The notes beneath the pieces were generated by a model. That model had not been told where the DNA came from. It did not search any database and saw only the letters and a program-made list of their open reading frames with translations. Positions 7,990 to 15,295 of a DNA stretch of 23,442 nucleotides are shown here, in pieces (within the stretch, counting starts at the first letter, position 1; the number at the start of each line of letters is the position of its first letter). The position numbers and the translations under genes are program-made. The DNA comes from JBDRMV01 sp043811795 (GTDB lineage: Bacteria > CG03), in contig JBDRMV010000033.1 of assembly GCA_043811795.1 (NCBI GenBank), forward strand, positions 1-23,442. The letters are read 5' to 3'.

Positions 7990-9725
7990 TTAAAGAGGGA
8001 ACGACTCTCGCGGAATTAATGGCGCGGGACAAGTGGCTTGACGTAAAAAGCGCTTGTAAAATAATAAAGCAGGTTCTCGAAGTTCTTGCTTATATGCATT
8101 CGCGCGGAGTCATACTTCAAAACCTGAACCCGGAAAACATTATTGTCTCGGGGAATGGCGGCATAAAAATTGCCGATTTGGGTTCGGTATATTATTCAAG
8201 GGCGGGTTCCGCCCCCTCGCCGTGCGCCGCCGGCGCGAGAGAATATATGAGTCCGCAGAAGTTTTACGGCGACGTTTCAACCGAAAGCGATGTTTTTTCG
8301 GCGGGAGTCCTTTTTTACCGGATGCTCACCGGCCATTTCCCGTACGCCGCGAGCGAAATTATTTCATACCCCGACGACGCCGCAAAGCCGCCTCCTTTAT
8401 CGCGTTATAACAAAAGCATTCCGCCTGCGCTGGAAAATGTAATTATGAAGGCAGTTGCTCTTAAGAAGAAGGACAGATTCCCGACGGCGAAAAGTTTTAT
8501 TTCAGCGCTCTTTAAAACGGGAGCGGTTAAACGTGGAAGGCGCTTATGGAAGGGGACAGGGATAAGACCTGTCCCCTTCCTTCTTTTCTTTTTGTTTTTC
8601 TCTGCAACGGTGTCTGCGGACGATTTTATGAAAGCGTCGAAGGAATTTGTCCGCGGCAATTTTGCGGAGGCGGAAAAAAATATCGGCGAGTATCTGGAAA
8701 AAAAGCCCGAAGATAAAAAAGCGCAAAATCTTTATCAGGAAATATGCATAAAACTTTCAAAGAAGTCGCTTGACGGCGGTGACGAAGAGGCAGCCCGCTC
8801 TTATGCCGAGAAAGCGTACAAGGTCAATCCGAATAATGCGAAAGCCCGCGACCTTTATCTTGCGACAAAAAAAGTCGAGAAAGTAAAGGTCACCACGGAA
8901 AAGATTGAAGCTGAAAAAGTTAAAGTCAGAAAACAGAAACTTGAATCTCCTGAATTTTCGGAAACGGGCGAGCGTAGCCAGGAAGTTAAAACGAAAATAG
9001 AATATGAAACCAGAACGGAATACATCACAAAGGAAATGATACAGCAGGTTACGGAAATTCCGGACTGGATATGGTTGAGCATTGCTTTCAACGCCGTTTT
9101 GATGGTGGGGGTTTACCTGATTTACAAATACAAGAAAAAGGGTAATAAAACTATCTACGAGCAGTATCTCAGGACTAAAATGCACCTTACTAATTATTTG
9201 AAAAACGACCCTGCGGCGGTGAAGAAACAGCTGGGCGACGAGCGGGCCGCCGAAATGTTCAAACTTCTTTCAACCCAGAAAGTGCCCGATACCGTCAACA
9301 TAAAATTTGTTGATGCGAACAGGGCTTTTACGGATATAAATCCCATCCCGCGGCTTACAGCCGATATGGTGGAACTCTCCGAATACTTCCTGACCGACCC
9401 GAAAGAGATTGTCAATTTTTTGACGCCGTATCTTCAACACAAGAACAACCGGGCGCGCGCTAACGCGGCGAAGGCAATCTATAAATACAAGCCTGTCCTG
9501 GCAATGAAGACGATAAAAAAGATGGCTGAATCGGAGGACAGGTGGGAAAAAATTTCAGCCGTGTGGGCTTGTTCCCAGGTAAACGACGGAGAGGCGACGG
9601 CAATTTTAGAACGTCTCGTCGCGGATAATGACATGGAAGTTTCGCTCGCCGCCACACAGGCGCGCAACGATAAAAAAGTGGCAAATGTTTTCAAGAAAAA
9701 AAATGACGGAAAAAGAACGGCTTAA
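7986..9725 (+). CDS. Membrane-spanning pseudokinase with TPR-like and HEAT-like regions
   Basis: 579 residues, unusual architecture. Residues 1-~175 match a Hanks-type Ser/Thr kinase C-lobe starting at the hinge (EGTTLAEL); the Gly-rich loop and the Lys-bearing N-lobe are absent. The HRD-x-K-x2-N loop reads LQNLNPEN, so the catalytic Asp is Asn46 and the loop Lys is Asn48. DLG (64-66) and DVFSAGV remain. Residues ~197-212 form a hydrophobic helix ending like a signal peptide (SATVSA). Two TPR-like helical pairs (~213-290) and a charged coiled coil (~290-325) follow. A second membrane helix (~361-384) precedes YKKK. The C-terminus (~470-570) contains HEAT-like helical repeats. Basic residues before helix 1 and after helix 2 predict both ends in the cytoplasm and the TPR section outside. 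An AGGAG ribosome site lies at 7980-7984. A 33-base palindrome sits exactly at the kinase/helix junction. No catalytic activity is expected; a scaffold or sensor role is inferred. Confidence 0.8.
   Translation: MIKEGTTLAELMARDKWLDVKSACKIIKQVLEVLAYMHSRGVILQNLNPENIIVSGNGGIKIADLGSVYYSRAGSAPSPCAAGAREYMSPQKFYGDVSTESDVFSAGVLFYRMLTGHFPYAASEIISYPDDAAKPPPLSRYNKSIPPALENVIMKAVALKKKDRFPTAKSFISALFKTGAVKRGRRLWKGTGIRPVPFLLFFLFFSATVSADDFMKASKEFVRGNFAEAEKNIGEYLEKKPEDKKAQNLYQEICIKLSKKSLDGGDEEAARSYAEKAYKVNPNNAKARDLYLATKKVEKVKVTTEKIEAEKVKVRKQKLESPEFSETGERSQEVKTKIEYETRTEYITKEMIQQVTEIPDWIWLSIAFNAVLMVGVYLIYKYKKKGNKTIYEQYLRTKMHLTNYLKNDPAAVKKQLGDERAAEMFKLLSTQKVPDTVNIKFVDANRAFTDINPIPRLTADMVELSEYFLTDPKEIVNFLTPYLQHKNNRARANAAKAIYKYKPVLAMKTIKKMAESEDRWEKISAVWACSQVNDGEATAILERLVADNDMEVSLAATQARNDKKVANVFKKKNDGKRTA
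8548..8580. repeat. 33-bp perfect palindrome inside the pseudokinase gene
   Basis: GGAAGGGGACAGG at 8548-8560 is the exact reverse complement of 8568-8580, with a 7-base loop. It is read in frame and contributes about 11 residues between the kinase-like domain and the first membrane helix. The GGGGACAGG core resembles the CCCC-containing repeats at 15196 and 19191. It could be an inserted REP-like unit that joined two formerly separate genes (inference). Confidence 0.75.
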
Positions 9726-10785
9726 GTGGATTGAATTTTCTCTGGCAAAAGGCATCACGCAGCCGGACCTTTCCCTGCTTTACAAATTTAAAAGAGACCC
9801 TTTTGAAATTGAGGAAATGGATATTGAGGAACTGAAAAACGTGATGGGCAACAGAGCCGATAATTTGAGAAATCCGCGCACAAAAGTGAGCGAAGAAGTA
9901 CACCGGATGGAAAAGGCAGGGGCACGAGCCGTTTTCCCCGTCGACGAGGAATATCCCGCCCTGCTTAAGGAAATACCGAACCCGCCTCTTTTTTTGCGTG
10001 TGCGGGGGAAAATTCCCGCCAACGCCGAAAGGATGATAGCGGTTGTCGGCACCCGCCGCGCATCGTCCTACGGGAGAAGAATCTGCGAATATTTTTCGGA
10101 AGAAATTGCGGGAAGAAACTTTACCGTCGTCAGCGGTCTTGCGCGGGGAATTGACACCGTGGCGCACTCTGTGGCAGTGAAAAGCGCATCCGGCACGGTT
10201 GCGGTTCTGGGCTGCGGGGCGGATGTTATTTACCCGGGGGAAAACAAACTTCTTGCGGAAAAAATTATTTCAAACGGAGCGATTGTAAGCGAATATCCGA
10301 TGGGCACCATCCCCTCGAAACAGAATTTCCCGGTGCGTAACCGTATAATCAGCGGAATGTCCTGCGGGGTTCTGGTGGTCGAGGCGCCGCAGAAGTCGGG
10401 GGCGCTCATAACATCTTCTTTTGCCGGCGATCAGGGGAGAGATGTGTGGGTCGCCTGCGGAGATATTTTTGATAAAAATTTCAAGGGTTCTCACGCTTTG
10501 ATAAAGGACGGGGCGAAACTGTGCGAAAGCATCGAGGACATAATGTGCGAACTGAATCTCCCCGGGATTGAGCCGATGCCGAAGGCTCCGGCGACCGCGC
10601 CGTCGCCCGAAGGCTCCGGCGAAAAGAAGATTTATTCCTGCATCGGCTGGAAACCCATTACGCTGGATGAGATAAAAGAAAAATCGGGTCTTGAGATAGC
10701 GGAAATCTTTAAGACCTTGACAAATCTTCAGATAAATGGATTTATTGATAACTCGGCAGGCGGAAAATTTGTGCGAAAAAAATGA
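9703..10785 (+). CDS. dprA: DNA-processing protein DprA
   Basis: 360 residues; binds incoming single-stranded DNA during natural transformation and loads RecA. The N-terminal ~80 residues look like the partial helical (SAM/HhH-like) domain. The Rossmann-like core has GTRRASSYG, SGLARGIDTVAH, GCGADVIYPGEN, FPVRNRIISGMS and VEAPQKSGALIT, all diagnostic. A Pro/Ala/Ser linker (about residues 288-308) leads to a C-terminal winged-helix domain (about 309-358). The start is uncertain: ATG 9703 gives MTEKERLKW and a 23-base overlap with the previous gene; ATG 9685 is in frame with an equally poor ribosome site. The linker contains a 16-base direct repeat read in two different frames. Presence of dprA suggests DNA uptake ability, but no com genes are in view. 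Confidence 0.95.
   Translation: MTEKERLKWIEFSLAKGITQPDLSLLYKFKRDPFEIEEMDIEELKNVMGNRADNLRNPRTKVSEEVHRMEKAGARAVFPVDEEYPALLKEIPNPPLFLRVRGKIPANAERMIAVVGTRRASSYGRRICEYFSEEIAGRNFTVVSGLARGIDTVAHSVAVKSASGTVAVLGCGADVIYPGENKLLAEKIISNGAIVSEYPMGTIPSKQNFPVRNRIISGMSCGVLVVEAPQKSGALITSSFAGDQGRDVWVACGDIFDKNFKGSHALIKDGAKLCESIEDIMCELNLPGIEPMPKAPATAPSPEGSGEKKIYSCIGWKPITLDEIKEKSGLEIAEIFKTLTNLQINGFIDNSAGGKFVRKK
10579..10622. repeat. 16-bp direct repeat in the dprA linker
   Basis: CCGAAGGCTCCGGCGA occurs at 10579-10594 and again at 10607-10622, separated by 12 bases. Between and across them GGCGAC and GTCGCC form a small dyad. The 28-base offset is not a multiple of three, so the same DNA is read as PKAPA and then PEGSG. 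It lies in the flexible linker before the winged helix, where insertions are tolerated. Confidence 0.8.
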
Positions 10786-10820
10786 TAATAATTTTTAAGC
10801 ACGCTACATTGTGAGGAAAT

Positions 10821-12818
10821 ATGGCAAAGCATAATCTTGTGATTGTTGAATCGCCCACAAAGGCGAAGACGATAAGGAATTTTCTGGCGGACGAGTTTAC
10901 CATTGTTTCTTCAATGGGACACATAAGGGACCTGCCGGTGAAGGTTCTGGGACTGGACGTAAAAGACAATTTCAAAGCGACCTATGCGATTATCGCAAAG
11001 AAGAAGAAAATTGTGGCTCTGCTGCGGAAGCATTACAAGGAAAACGATTTCGTTTATATTGCCACCGACGGCGACAGGGAAGGCGAGGGAATCGCCTGGC
11101 ACATAAAAGAAGTTCTGAAAATCCCCGATTCTAAAATAAAAAGGACGGTTTTTCACGAAATAACAAAGACCGCCATAAGGGACGCGTTTAAGAACCCTGG
11201 CGTCATCAATATGAATCTGGTGAACGCTTATAAAGCGAGAAGATTTCTGGACCGTCTCGTGGGCTATCAGATAAGCCCGATTCTCTGGAAGAAAATCGCC
11301 TACGGTCTTTCGGCGGGGAGAGTGCAGTCCGTGGCTTTGAAAATGATTGTGGAGCGCGAGAAAGAAATAAGAAATTTCAAACCGGAAAAATACTGGAAAG
11401 TCGGCGCCGAATTTGAACATAACGGGAACGCCGTTTCGGCAGAACTGGTCAGAGTGGGCAGTTCCGACGCAAAAGAAGGAAAAATTTTTGACGGGAAACT
11501 GATTAAAGAGGTCTCGGAACTCGAAGGCAGAAATTTCGGCGTTTCCGGCGTCGGTATAACCGAGAAAAAACTGTCGCCTCCCGGACCGTTTATCACTTCA
11601 ACCCTCCAACAGCAGGCGAACACTAATTTTGGTTTTTCGTCAAAGAAAACGATGGCAGTCGCCCAGCAGCTTTATGAAGGTGTTGACCTTCCCACGGGCA
11701 GGACGGGTCTGATTACGTATATGAGAACGGATTCGCTCTCGGTCGCGAAACAGGCGCAGGTTCAGGCGAGGAAATTCATAGAAGGAAAATACGGTCTGGA
11801 ATTTCTGCCCGCAAAAATACCTTTCTACAAGACGAAGGCGGCTCATTCGCAGGAAGCCCATGAGGCGATCCGGCCGGTGGACGTAAACGTTGTTCCGTCG
11901 GGCATCTCGGAAAATCTTTCCGGAGAGCAGAATCTTCTCTACGATATGATATGGCGGCGCTTCGTCGCCTCTCAAATGGCGGGCGCATTGCAGGAAATTG
12001 CGACAGTTCACATAGACGGTGAGAATTATTTTTTCCGGGCGTCCCAGAGCGTTTTGAAAAAGGCGGGTTTTATTACGCTTTTCCGGAAGAGAATAGAGGA
12101 AGATAAAAAACACCGGAAAATTTACGATGCGCTGGGGAAAATTAAAAAAGGGGATGCCGTAAAACTTCTTAAAATTGAAACCACCGAGCACGAGACGCTG
12201 CCCCCGCCTCATTACAACGACGCATCCATCGTAAAGATCCTTGAAGAAAAAGGCATCGGCAGGCCATCAACTTACGCCTCAATCATAGAAACGCTCCTCC
12301 GCCGCAAGTATGTCGTCAGAAACAAGAAACAGATTCTCCTGCGCGAAATAGGAGAGGTCGTTTCCGGCGTTCTCGACGAGCATTTCCCGCTGATAACGGA
12401 TTATAATTTCACCTCCGGTCTCGAGGAAAAACTCGACGATATAGCGAATGCGAAGACGGACGATATTGCGGTTCTGAAAAATTTTTACAAAGATTTTCTG
12501 CCTCTTCTGGAAAAGGCGAAGGTTAATATAAAACCACTGAAAAGAGTAACGGACAGGAAATGCCCATGGTGCGGGTCAATGCTCGTTGAAAAAGTTTCAA
12601 AAAACGGCAAGTTCCTTTACTGCAGCGGTTTCCCCGCCTGCGTTTACAGGATTTATTTCGAAGACGGGAAGGAAATTCTTCCTGAAAAGAAATTCTGCGG
12701 CAAGTGCGGCGCTCCGATGGTTTTGAGAGTGGGCCGTCTCGGGTATTTCAATGCCTGCAGCAAGTTCCCGAAATGCAGGAACATCGTTCCTTTCAATCAG
12801 CAAGCCGCCGGAAAATAA
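10821..12818 (+). CDS. topA: DNA topoisomerase I (type IA)
   Basis: 665 residues; relaxes negative supercoils through a single-strand 5'-phosphotyrosine intermediate. The Toprim domain begins at residue 5, with Glu10 (VESPTKAKT) and the metal motif Asp83-x-Asp85-x-Glu87 (TDGDREGEG). The gate contains RVQSVALKMIVERE, and the active-site tyrosine is Tyr300 in GLITYMRTDS. EKGIGRPSTYASI near 472-484 is another family signature. Two C4 zinc ribbons end the protein, starting near residues 581 (CPWC...C...C) and 626 (CGKC...C...C). The start is ATG 10821 with GAGGA at 10813-10817, a rather short spacer. It lies 35 bases after dprA, a pairing seen in many bacteria, and 7 bases before the recombinase. 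Confidence 0.97.
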   Translation: MAKHNLVIVESPTKAKTIRNFLADEFTIVSSMGHIRDLPVKVLGLDVKDNFKATYAIIAKKKKIVALLRKHYKENDFVYIATDGDREGEGIAWHIKEVLKIPDSKIKRTVFHEITKTAIRDAFKNPGVINMNLVNAYKARRFLDRLVGYQISPILWKKIAYGLSAGRVQSVALKMIVEREKEIRNFKPEKYWKVGAEFEHNGNAVSAELVRVGSSDAKEGKIFDGKLIKEVSELEGRNFGVSGVGITEKKLSPPGPFITSTLQQQANTNFGFSSKKTMAVAQQLYEGVDLPTGRTGLITYMRTDSLSVAKQAQVQARKFIEGKYGLEFLPAKIPFYKTKAAHSQEAHEAIRPVDVNVVPSGISENLSGEQNLLYDMIWRRFVASQMAGALQEIATVHIDGENYFFRASQSVLKKAGFITLFRKRIEEDKKHRKIYDALGKIKKGDAVKLLKIETTEHETLPPPHYNDASIVKILEEKGIGRPSTYASIIETLLRRKYVVRNKKQILLREIGEVVSGVLDEHFPLITDYNFTSGLEEKLDDIANAKTDDIAVLKNFYKDFLPLLEKAKVNIKPLKRVTDRKCPWCGSMLVEKVSKNGKFLYCSGFPACVYRIYFEDGKEILPEKKFCGKCGAPMVLRVGRLGYFNACSKFPKCRNIVPFNQQAAGK

Positions 12819-12825
12819 ACACGTA

Positions 12826-13695
12826 ATGCGTTTACAGGGTCTCCTGAAAAACTTTGAAACATTCCTTATCGTGGAAAGGAACTGCTCGCCCCACACGATA
12901 AGGGCTTACAGGAAAGACATAAGAAATTTTTTGAGATATGCCGGCAGAAAAAAAATTCAAATAGGAAGCATCACGCGGCCGGAGGTTCGGGGTTTCATAA
13001 CTTATTTAAGGGGCGGTTTATCTCCTGTCTCCATAGGAAGAGAACTGTCGTCGCTGCGGTCTTTTTTCCGTTTCCTGATGAGGGAGGAAGTTGTTTCGGA
13101 AAATCCGTTTTACGGGATTTCAGTGCCTTCGAGAATCAAAAAAATTCCGGATGTTCTTGAGGAAGACGAGATGAATGCGCTGCTCGCGCAGCCGGATGTT
13201 TCAAAATTGCCCGGTCTGAGAGACAGGGCGATTCTGGAACTGCTCTATGCGACGGGGATGAGGGTTGGGGAACTGACCGACCTTAGAATCAGCGACATTG
13301 ATTTCTGGAGCGGTTCGGCAAAAGTGACGGGGAAGGGTAGAAAACAGAGGTTCTGTTACCTCACGGAAACGGCCGTCGATTTTATTGAAAAATATCTGGA
13401 GAGAAGGCCGAAGAACCCCGATAAACTTTTTCTCAACAAGAACGGGACGCCTCTTTCGGCGGTGTCCGTGAGAAAAAATCTGAACAAATACATAAAGAAG
13501 ACGGCAATTGTAAAACACGTCAGCCCGCACACAATCAGGCACAGTTTCGCGACGATTCTCCTTTCCCGCGGATGCGGGCTCCGGGCGATTCAGGAACTCC
13601 TCGGGCACGCGGACATTTCCACAACGCAGATTTATACGCACATCTCCCCGAAACATCTGAAAGAGGTCTATGACAAAACGCATCCCCGAGCATAA
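12826..13695 (+). CDS. Tyrosine recombinase, XerC/XerD type
   Basis: 289 residues; site-specific recombinase expected to resolve chromosome dimers at a dif site. The N-terminal SAM-like DNA-binding domain (~1-95) has NCSPHTIRAYRKD. The catalytic domain (~105-289) has all active-site residues: Arg146 (GMRVGEL), Lys170 (GKGRKQR), His235 and Arg238 (SPHTIRHSFA), His261 (LGHAD) and Tyr270 (TQIYTH). Start ATG 12826 gives the standard N-terminus MRLQGLLKNFE; an upstream in-frame start at 12751 would add a tail overlapping topA by 68 bases and looks unlikely. No strong ribosome site is visible, and it lies only 7 bases after topA. XerC versus XerD cannot be decided here; the topA neighbour is common for xerC. 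Confidence 0.93.
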   Translation: MRLQGLLKNFETFLIVERNCSPHTIRAYRKDIRNFLRYAGRKKIQIGSITRPEVRGFITYLRGGLSPVSIGRELSSLRSFFRFLMREEVVSENPFYGISVPSRIKKIPDVLEEDEMNALLAQPDVSKLPGLRDRAILELLYATGMRVGELTDLRISDIDFWSGSAKVTGKGRKQRFCYLTETAVDFIEKYLERRPKNPDKLFLNKNGTPLSAVSVRKNLNKYIKKTAIVKHVSPHTIRHSFATILLSRGCGLRAIQELLGHADISTTQIYTHISPKHLKEVYDKTHPRA

Positions 13696-13708
13696 GGATA
13701 TCAAATAT

Positions 13709-13840
13709 GAGTCCACTCTAATAAGTTCTTCTTGGTGTCATTTCGAGGAGCGCAGCGACGAGAAATCTTTGCAATATAAGCAATTAAGATTTCTCGCTTC
13801 GCTCGAAATGGACAGGGATGATGCTTTTTAGAGTGGACTC
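13709..13840. mobile_element. MITE-like palindromic element with 12-bp terminal inverted repeats
   Basis: A 132-bp noncoding unit fills most of the gap between the recombinase gene and thpR. GAGTCCACTCTA (13709-13720) and TAGAGTGGACTC (13829-13840) are perfect inverted termini. AAATAT is present immediately outside both ends (13703-13708 and 13841-13846), as expected for a target-site duplication, though the flank is AT-rich. Inside is an imperfect hairpin whose arms share CATTTCGAG and GAGAAATCTT (left arm ~13739-13770; right arm ~13787-13812). The inner sequence resembles a 'GTCATTTCGAG...GAGAAATCT' repeat I recall being widespread in bacterial genomes (unverified). No transposase is encoded, so any mobility would be in trans. 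Confidence 0.65.
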
Positions 13841-13858
13841 AAATATTAAATATTAAAA

Positions 13859-14392
13859 ATGAGAACTTTTATCGCGGTTAAAATTCCCGAGGAAATAAAA
13901 GAAAAAATCCTGCAAAAAATCAGTCCGTTCAGGGATAAGATAAAAGGGCGGTTCGTAAAAAAACCGGCGATGCACATTACACTGAAATTTCTCGGTGAAA
14001 TTGACGAAGAGCAGAAAAACACGCTCTGCGGAATTTTGCCGGATATTTTAAAACATTACGCGCCTTTCGCCGTCCGGTTTAATGGCGCCGGAACTTTCCC
14101 CCCGAAAAAACCGAGGGTTCTGTGGTTCGGCGTTGAAAAGGGCGCGGAGGAACTTTCCGGGATGGCGTCGGTTATTTCGGAAAAGATTTTCGAAGAACTC
14201 GGTATAAAAGACGAGAAAAGAAAATTCGTTCCCCATTTCACCGTCGCACGCCTGAAAAACCCTTACGTTCCGGAGGAGTTCTTTCGGCAGGAGATTGATT
14301 TCAGTTTTCCCGTGGATTCGGTTTATTTCATCCGGAGTTTTCTCAAACCTTCCGGTGCAGAATACAGTGACCTCGCTTCTTTCCACCTTTAG
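13859..14392 (+). CDS. thpR: RNA 2',3'-cyclic phosphodiesterase (LigT/ThpR, 2H family)
   Basis: 177 residues. 2H phosphoesterases of this type open 2',3'-cyclic phosphates on RNA ends, or ligate 2'-5' RNA in vitro. Both HxT motifs are present: His39-x-Thr41 (MHITLKFLGE) and His126-x-Thr128 (PHFTVARLK). The N-terminus MRTFIAVKIPEEI and the FPPKKPRVLWFGV segment are typical of the bacterial family, and the length is normal. The ATG lies 18 bases beyond the MITE-like element in AT-rich sequence with no visible Shine-Dalgarno, so the insertion may have changed how this gene is expressed. A hairpin with downstream T-run follows the stop. Confidence 0.92.
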   Translation: MRTFIAVKIPEEIKEKILQKISPFRDKIKGRFVKKPAMHITLKFLGEIDEEQKNTLCGILPDILKHYAPFAVRFNGAGTFPPKKPRVLWFGVEKGAEELSGMASVISEKIFEELGIKDEKRKFVPHFTVARLKNPYVPEEFFRQEIDFSFPVDSVYFIRSFLKPSGAEYSDLASFHL

Positions 14393-14397
14393 TAAAT

Positions 14398-14460
14398 GGG
14401 GGTTGCAAGGAAAATGAGATTACCCGATAATTTTCCCATTTTTGTGCACCCTCTTTTTTA
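14398..14460 (+). terminator. Candidate rho-independent terminator after thpR
   Basis: Six bases after the thpR stop, GGG(T)TGCA (14399-14406) can pair with TGCACCC (14445-14451). An inner stem GGAAAAT (14409-14415) pairs with ATTTTCC (14430-14436). TCTTTTTT follows at once, and the next 40 bases are T-rich. The long, AT-rich inner stem is not a classic compact terminator. The remaining gap to 14532 is AT-rich with no confident promoter. Confidence 0.45.
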
Positions 14461-14532
14461 GATTTTCTTTTGTTATATATTTTTTTACTACCTAACTAAC
14501 AGCCTCCCCAATATTGCGTGAAAGCTCTTAAT

Positions 14533-15195
14533 ATGATTAAATTTTCCGGCGGCAAAATGAAATACATAGATATTGAAAAATGGAAGAGGAGAAAGCTCTT
14601 TGAGTTTTTCAATTCCATGGATTATCCTCATTTCAGCCTGTGCGCGGACGTTGACGTTACCGGTACCAGAAAATACACAAAGGAAAATGACATTTCTTTT
14701 TTCAAGGCGGTTTTGTATATCACGGCTATGGCGGCTAACGAGGTGCCGGAACTGAGACAGAGGATACGGGGGGAAAAGGTTGTCGAGCATGACGCCGTTC
14801 ACCCGTCTTTTACAATGCTTACGGAAGATGACCTTTTCAGTTTCTGTCTTGTGGAGTATTCGCCCGGCTTTGCGGGCTTTGCCGGAAGGACGGAAAAGGC
14901 AATGGATGATGCGCTGAAGAACCCGCGGCTTGCTGACCCCGAAGGCCGTGACGACCTTCTTTTCGTTACCTCTATTCCCTGGGTTTCTTTTACGAATATA
15001 ACGCACCCGGTGCATATGCATCCGGTGGATTCGGTTCCGAGAATAGCATGGGGAAAGTTCCATGAAAGAGCCTCCGCCCTATGGATGCCGGTCTCTCTGC
15101 AGGCGCACCATGCGTTAGTTGACGGTTTTCATAGTGCCAAGTATTACAAACTTTTACAGGAAAAACTTAATAAACCGGATGAGGTATTAAAATAG
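14533..15195 (+). CDS. Chloramphenicol acetyltransferase-like (CAT) enzyme
   Basis: 220 residues from ATG 14533. It matches the trimeric CatA fold: IDIEKWKRRKLFEFF at the N-terminus aligns with the family's (D/N)xxxWxRxExF start, then DAVHPSFTML, SIPWVSFTN and the catalytic motif HHALVDGFH (His193). The reaction would be acetyl-CoA-dependent O-acetylation. The substrate may be chloramphenicol or another small alcohol; distant CAT-like proteins are common in genomes without resistance, so resistance should not be assumed. The start is uncertain: GTG 14518, ATG 14533 and ATG 14557 are in frame and none has a clear ribosome site; alignment to known CATs would also allow 14557. It is separated from thpR by a candidate terminator and from the next gene by repeat sequence, so it is probably a single transcription unit. 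Confidence 0.85.
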   Translation: MIKFSGGKMKYIDIEKWKRRKLFEFFNSMDYPHFSLCADVDVTGTRKYTKENDISFFKAVLYITAMAANEVPELRQRIRGEKVVEHDAVHPSFTMLTEDDLFSFCLVEYSPGFAGFAGRTEKAMDDALKNPRLADPEGRDDLLFVTSIPWVSFTNITHPVHMHPVDSVPRIAWGKFHERASALWMPVSLQAHHALVDGFHSAKYYKLLQEKLNKPDEVLK

Positions 15196-15225
15196 ATAAA
15201 AAAGTACCTGCCCCCTTTTATGCAA
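15196..15225. repeat. Dispersed 30-bp repeat, copy 1
   Basis: ATAAAAAAGTAC-C-TG-C-CCCCTTTTATG-C-AA begins right after the CAT stop codon. It matches 19191-19220 at 27 of 30 positions in the same orientation. The two copies bracket the GH65 fusion and kinase genes. Confidence 0.8.
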
Positions 15226-15277
15226 TGTCATTACGAGGCCGTAGCCCGATAGATGTACAAATTGTAAAGGAACGTCC
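15226..15277. repeat. Degenerate repeat remnants upstream of the GH65 fusion
   Basis: TGTCATTACGAGGCCGTAG (15226-15244) resembles the inner repeat of the MITE-like element (GTCATTTCGAGGAGCG at 13737-13752). TAAAGGAACGTCC (15265-15277) is identical to 19732-19744 in the argD leader. GATAGATGTA (15249-15258) also recurs at 19182. The gap therefore looks assembled from pieces of dispersed repeats. Confidence 0.55.
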
Positions 15278-15295
15278 CCTTCGGAGGATTGTTTA

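Noticed and set aside
7950..8010. The phosphoesterase C-terminus (FLIERLGAGV) resembles a kinase N-lobe start, hinting that the missing pseudokinase N-lobe was lost by deletion between the two genes.
   Set aside because: FLxERL-type ends are normal for this phosphoesterase family, and the genes overlap in different frames.
13709..13840. A dif site or CRISPR unit next to the recombinase gene.
   Set aside because: No 28-bp dif-like XerC/D half-sites with central spacer, and no regularly spaced direct repeats; the structure is terminal inverted repeats around a hairpin.
13696..15295. tRNA or small RNA genes in the intergenic gaps.
   Set aside because: No cloverleaf-like arrangement or CCA/T-loop consensus was seen; the structure present is explained by repeats and a terminator-like hairpin.
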